A DNA stretch of 23,175 nt from the NCBI GenBank assembly GCA_904394975.1, contig CAJFNQ010000028.1:1-23175 (forward strand), written 5' to 3'. The notes beneath the pieces were generated by a model. That model saw only the letters and a list, made by a program, of their open reading frames with translations. It was not told the DNA's origin and did no database searches. Below, piece after piece: positions 22,655 to 23,175 of this stretch. Positions within the stretch are counted from its first letter, which is position 1. Each line of letters begins with the position of its first letter. A program made the position numbers and the translations under genes. This DNA is from Metaruminococcus_A gallistercoris. GTDB lineage: Bacteria > Bacillota > Clostridia > Oscillospirales > Ruminococcaceae.

Positions 22655-22814
22655 TGCCCTGATTCAAAACGAAGATCAAACAGCCATTCTGAAACTTCCC
22701 AGTGAACCCTTCACCCTACAATGTGACCTGTCGCATATCGGTATCCGCAGCCGACTACGGGACATTCCCATTAAAGACGATGAAGAAAGCCCTATTCGTG
22801 TAAAACTATCGTAA
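22647..22814 (+). CDS. Short mobile-element protein, probably truncated
   Basis: This 55-residue reading frame starts MISALIQNEDQTAILKLPSEP and continues through IGIRSRLRDIPIKDDEESPIRVKLS. It has a strong ribosome site (GGAGG at 22636-22640, 6 nt before the ATG) and overlaps the upstream gene by 8 nt, so it is very probably translated. The beginning resembles the N-terminus of a longer antirestriction-like or accessory protein of Clostridia conjugative elements, which from memory continues well past VKL; here a stop follows at once. It is too short to be that protein intact. I rate the truncation as likely but unproven. Confidence 0.6.
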   Translation: MISALIQNEDQTAILKLPSEPFTLQCDLSHIGIRSRLRDIPIKDDEESPIRVKLS

Positions 22815-23119
22815 TGAAAACTGGAGCGCATCCCTTTATATCAAAACTCAAGCTGTTTTTCAAGTGGGGAATTTCTTTTCCTGAAAGCTCCTATACAATC
22901 GCCGATAAGGGCGCCCGTCATGTGCATTATATCAGCCGTGAAACGCTCATCAAAGGTATTACTGCGAGATACCCGCAGGAAAAGAAGCCTCATGTTCCTG
23001 CTGTGAGTCCACCGTCGGGCGGTCAGACGATGACCGAGCCTGCCGAGGCGACCTTTGCGCAGGAAGTCAATCACGCAGCACAGCAGGGAAAAATTGCGAA
23101 ACCGATACGGACAGGTTAA
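22814..23119 (+). CDS. Unrecognised small mobile-element protein
   Basis: This 101-residue frame begins at the ATG of a TAATG stop/start overlap with the previous frame and has no ribosome site of its own, so it would depend on translational coupling. I do not recognise it. The first 20 residues are basic and hydrophobic (FISKLKLFFKWGISF), the middle contains ARHVHYISRETLIKGI, and the C-terminal 40 residues are Pro/Ala/Gln-rich and probably disordered. The middle may be the remnant of a larger protein fused by deletion to an unrelated start. AAGGAGG just before its stop serves the next gene. Confidence 0.5.
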   Translation: MKTGAHPFISKLKLFFKWGISFPESSYTIADKGARHVHYISRETLIKGITARYPQEKKPHVPAVSPPSGGQTMTEPAEATFAQEVNHAAQQGKIAKPIRTG

Positions 23120-23131
23120 GGAGGTGGTTCT

Positions 23132-23175
23132 GTGCCGTATTACACCAAGCTGTACCAAACCGATCTGCCGCACCG
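23132..23175 (+). CDS. Start of a further element gene, cut by the window edge
   Basis: GTG at 23132 is preceded by AAGGAGGTGG (23118-23127), the best ribosome site of this region, and opens a frame beginning VPYYTKLYQTDLPH that continues off the edge. The opening is vaguely like DUF3849-type accessory proteins of conjugative elements, but 14 residues are too few to name it. Confidence 0.5.
   Translation, partial: MPYYTKLYQTDLPH

Overview
The window looks like chromosome of an endospore-forming, anaerobic, mid-to-low-GC Firmicute, most likely a Clostridia member of the Oscillospiraceae/Ruminococcaceae type. The pointers are an alpha/beta-type small acid-soluble spore protein behind a sigma-G-like promoter, a collagen-like spore-surface protein behind a sigma-K-like promoter, a GlgC/GlgD glycogen operon, an oxygen-sensitive sulfatase-maturating radical SAM enzyme, and strong AGGAGG ribosome binding sites throughout. 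The genus is inference.

Layout. 1-3083: an unrecognised membrane-anchored protein, the SASP, thioredoxin (minus) and a collagen-like surface protein (minus). 3091-4946: a two-gene unit of an SDR oxidoreductase and a CysK-family enzyme. 5012-6415: a polysaccharide flippase (minus). 6619-12564: the glycogen synthesis operon glgB-glgC-glgD-glgA, with one promoter in front and one terminator behind. 12589-14807: apgM and an RluA-type pseudouridine synthase (minus). 14921-19565: a MarR regulator with a heterodimeric ABC exporter, behind a consensus sigma-A promoter that carries two palindromes. 19689-21243: an anaerobic sulfatase-maturating enzyme and a DUF3783 protein. 21347-21622: divergent tRNA-Leu(CAG) and tRNA-Val(CAC). 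21623 to the end: a hairpin-rich gap and then tightly packed accessory genes of the kind found in Clostridia integrative conjugative elements; the window ends inside this region.

How the genes work together. GlgC (catalytic) and GlgD (degenerate, probably regulatory) should make ADP-glucose, GlgA extends the glucan and GlgB branches it. The SASP and collagen-like protein are products of late sporulation in the forespore and mother cell respectively. MarR probably represses its own operon and the exporter, relieved by an unknown ligand. The anSME has every cluster-binding cysteine of its family but no sulfatase beside it, so its substrate must be encoded elsewhere.

I did not find a clearly new multi-gene defence or biosynthetic system. 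The most interesting signals are the paired palindromes at the marR promoter, an 11-bp inverted repeat around the thioredoxin -10 element, the histone-like basic tail on GlgB, the duplicated module flanking the collagen domain, and the tRNA-Val/mobile-element junction with its apparently truncated genes.
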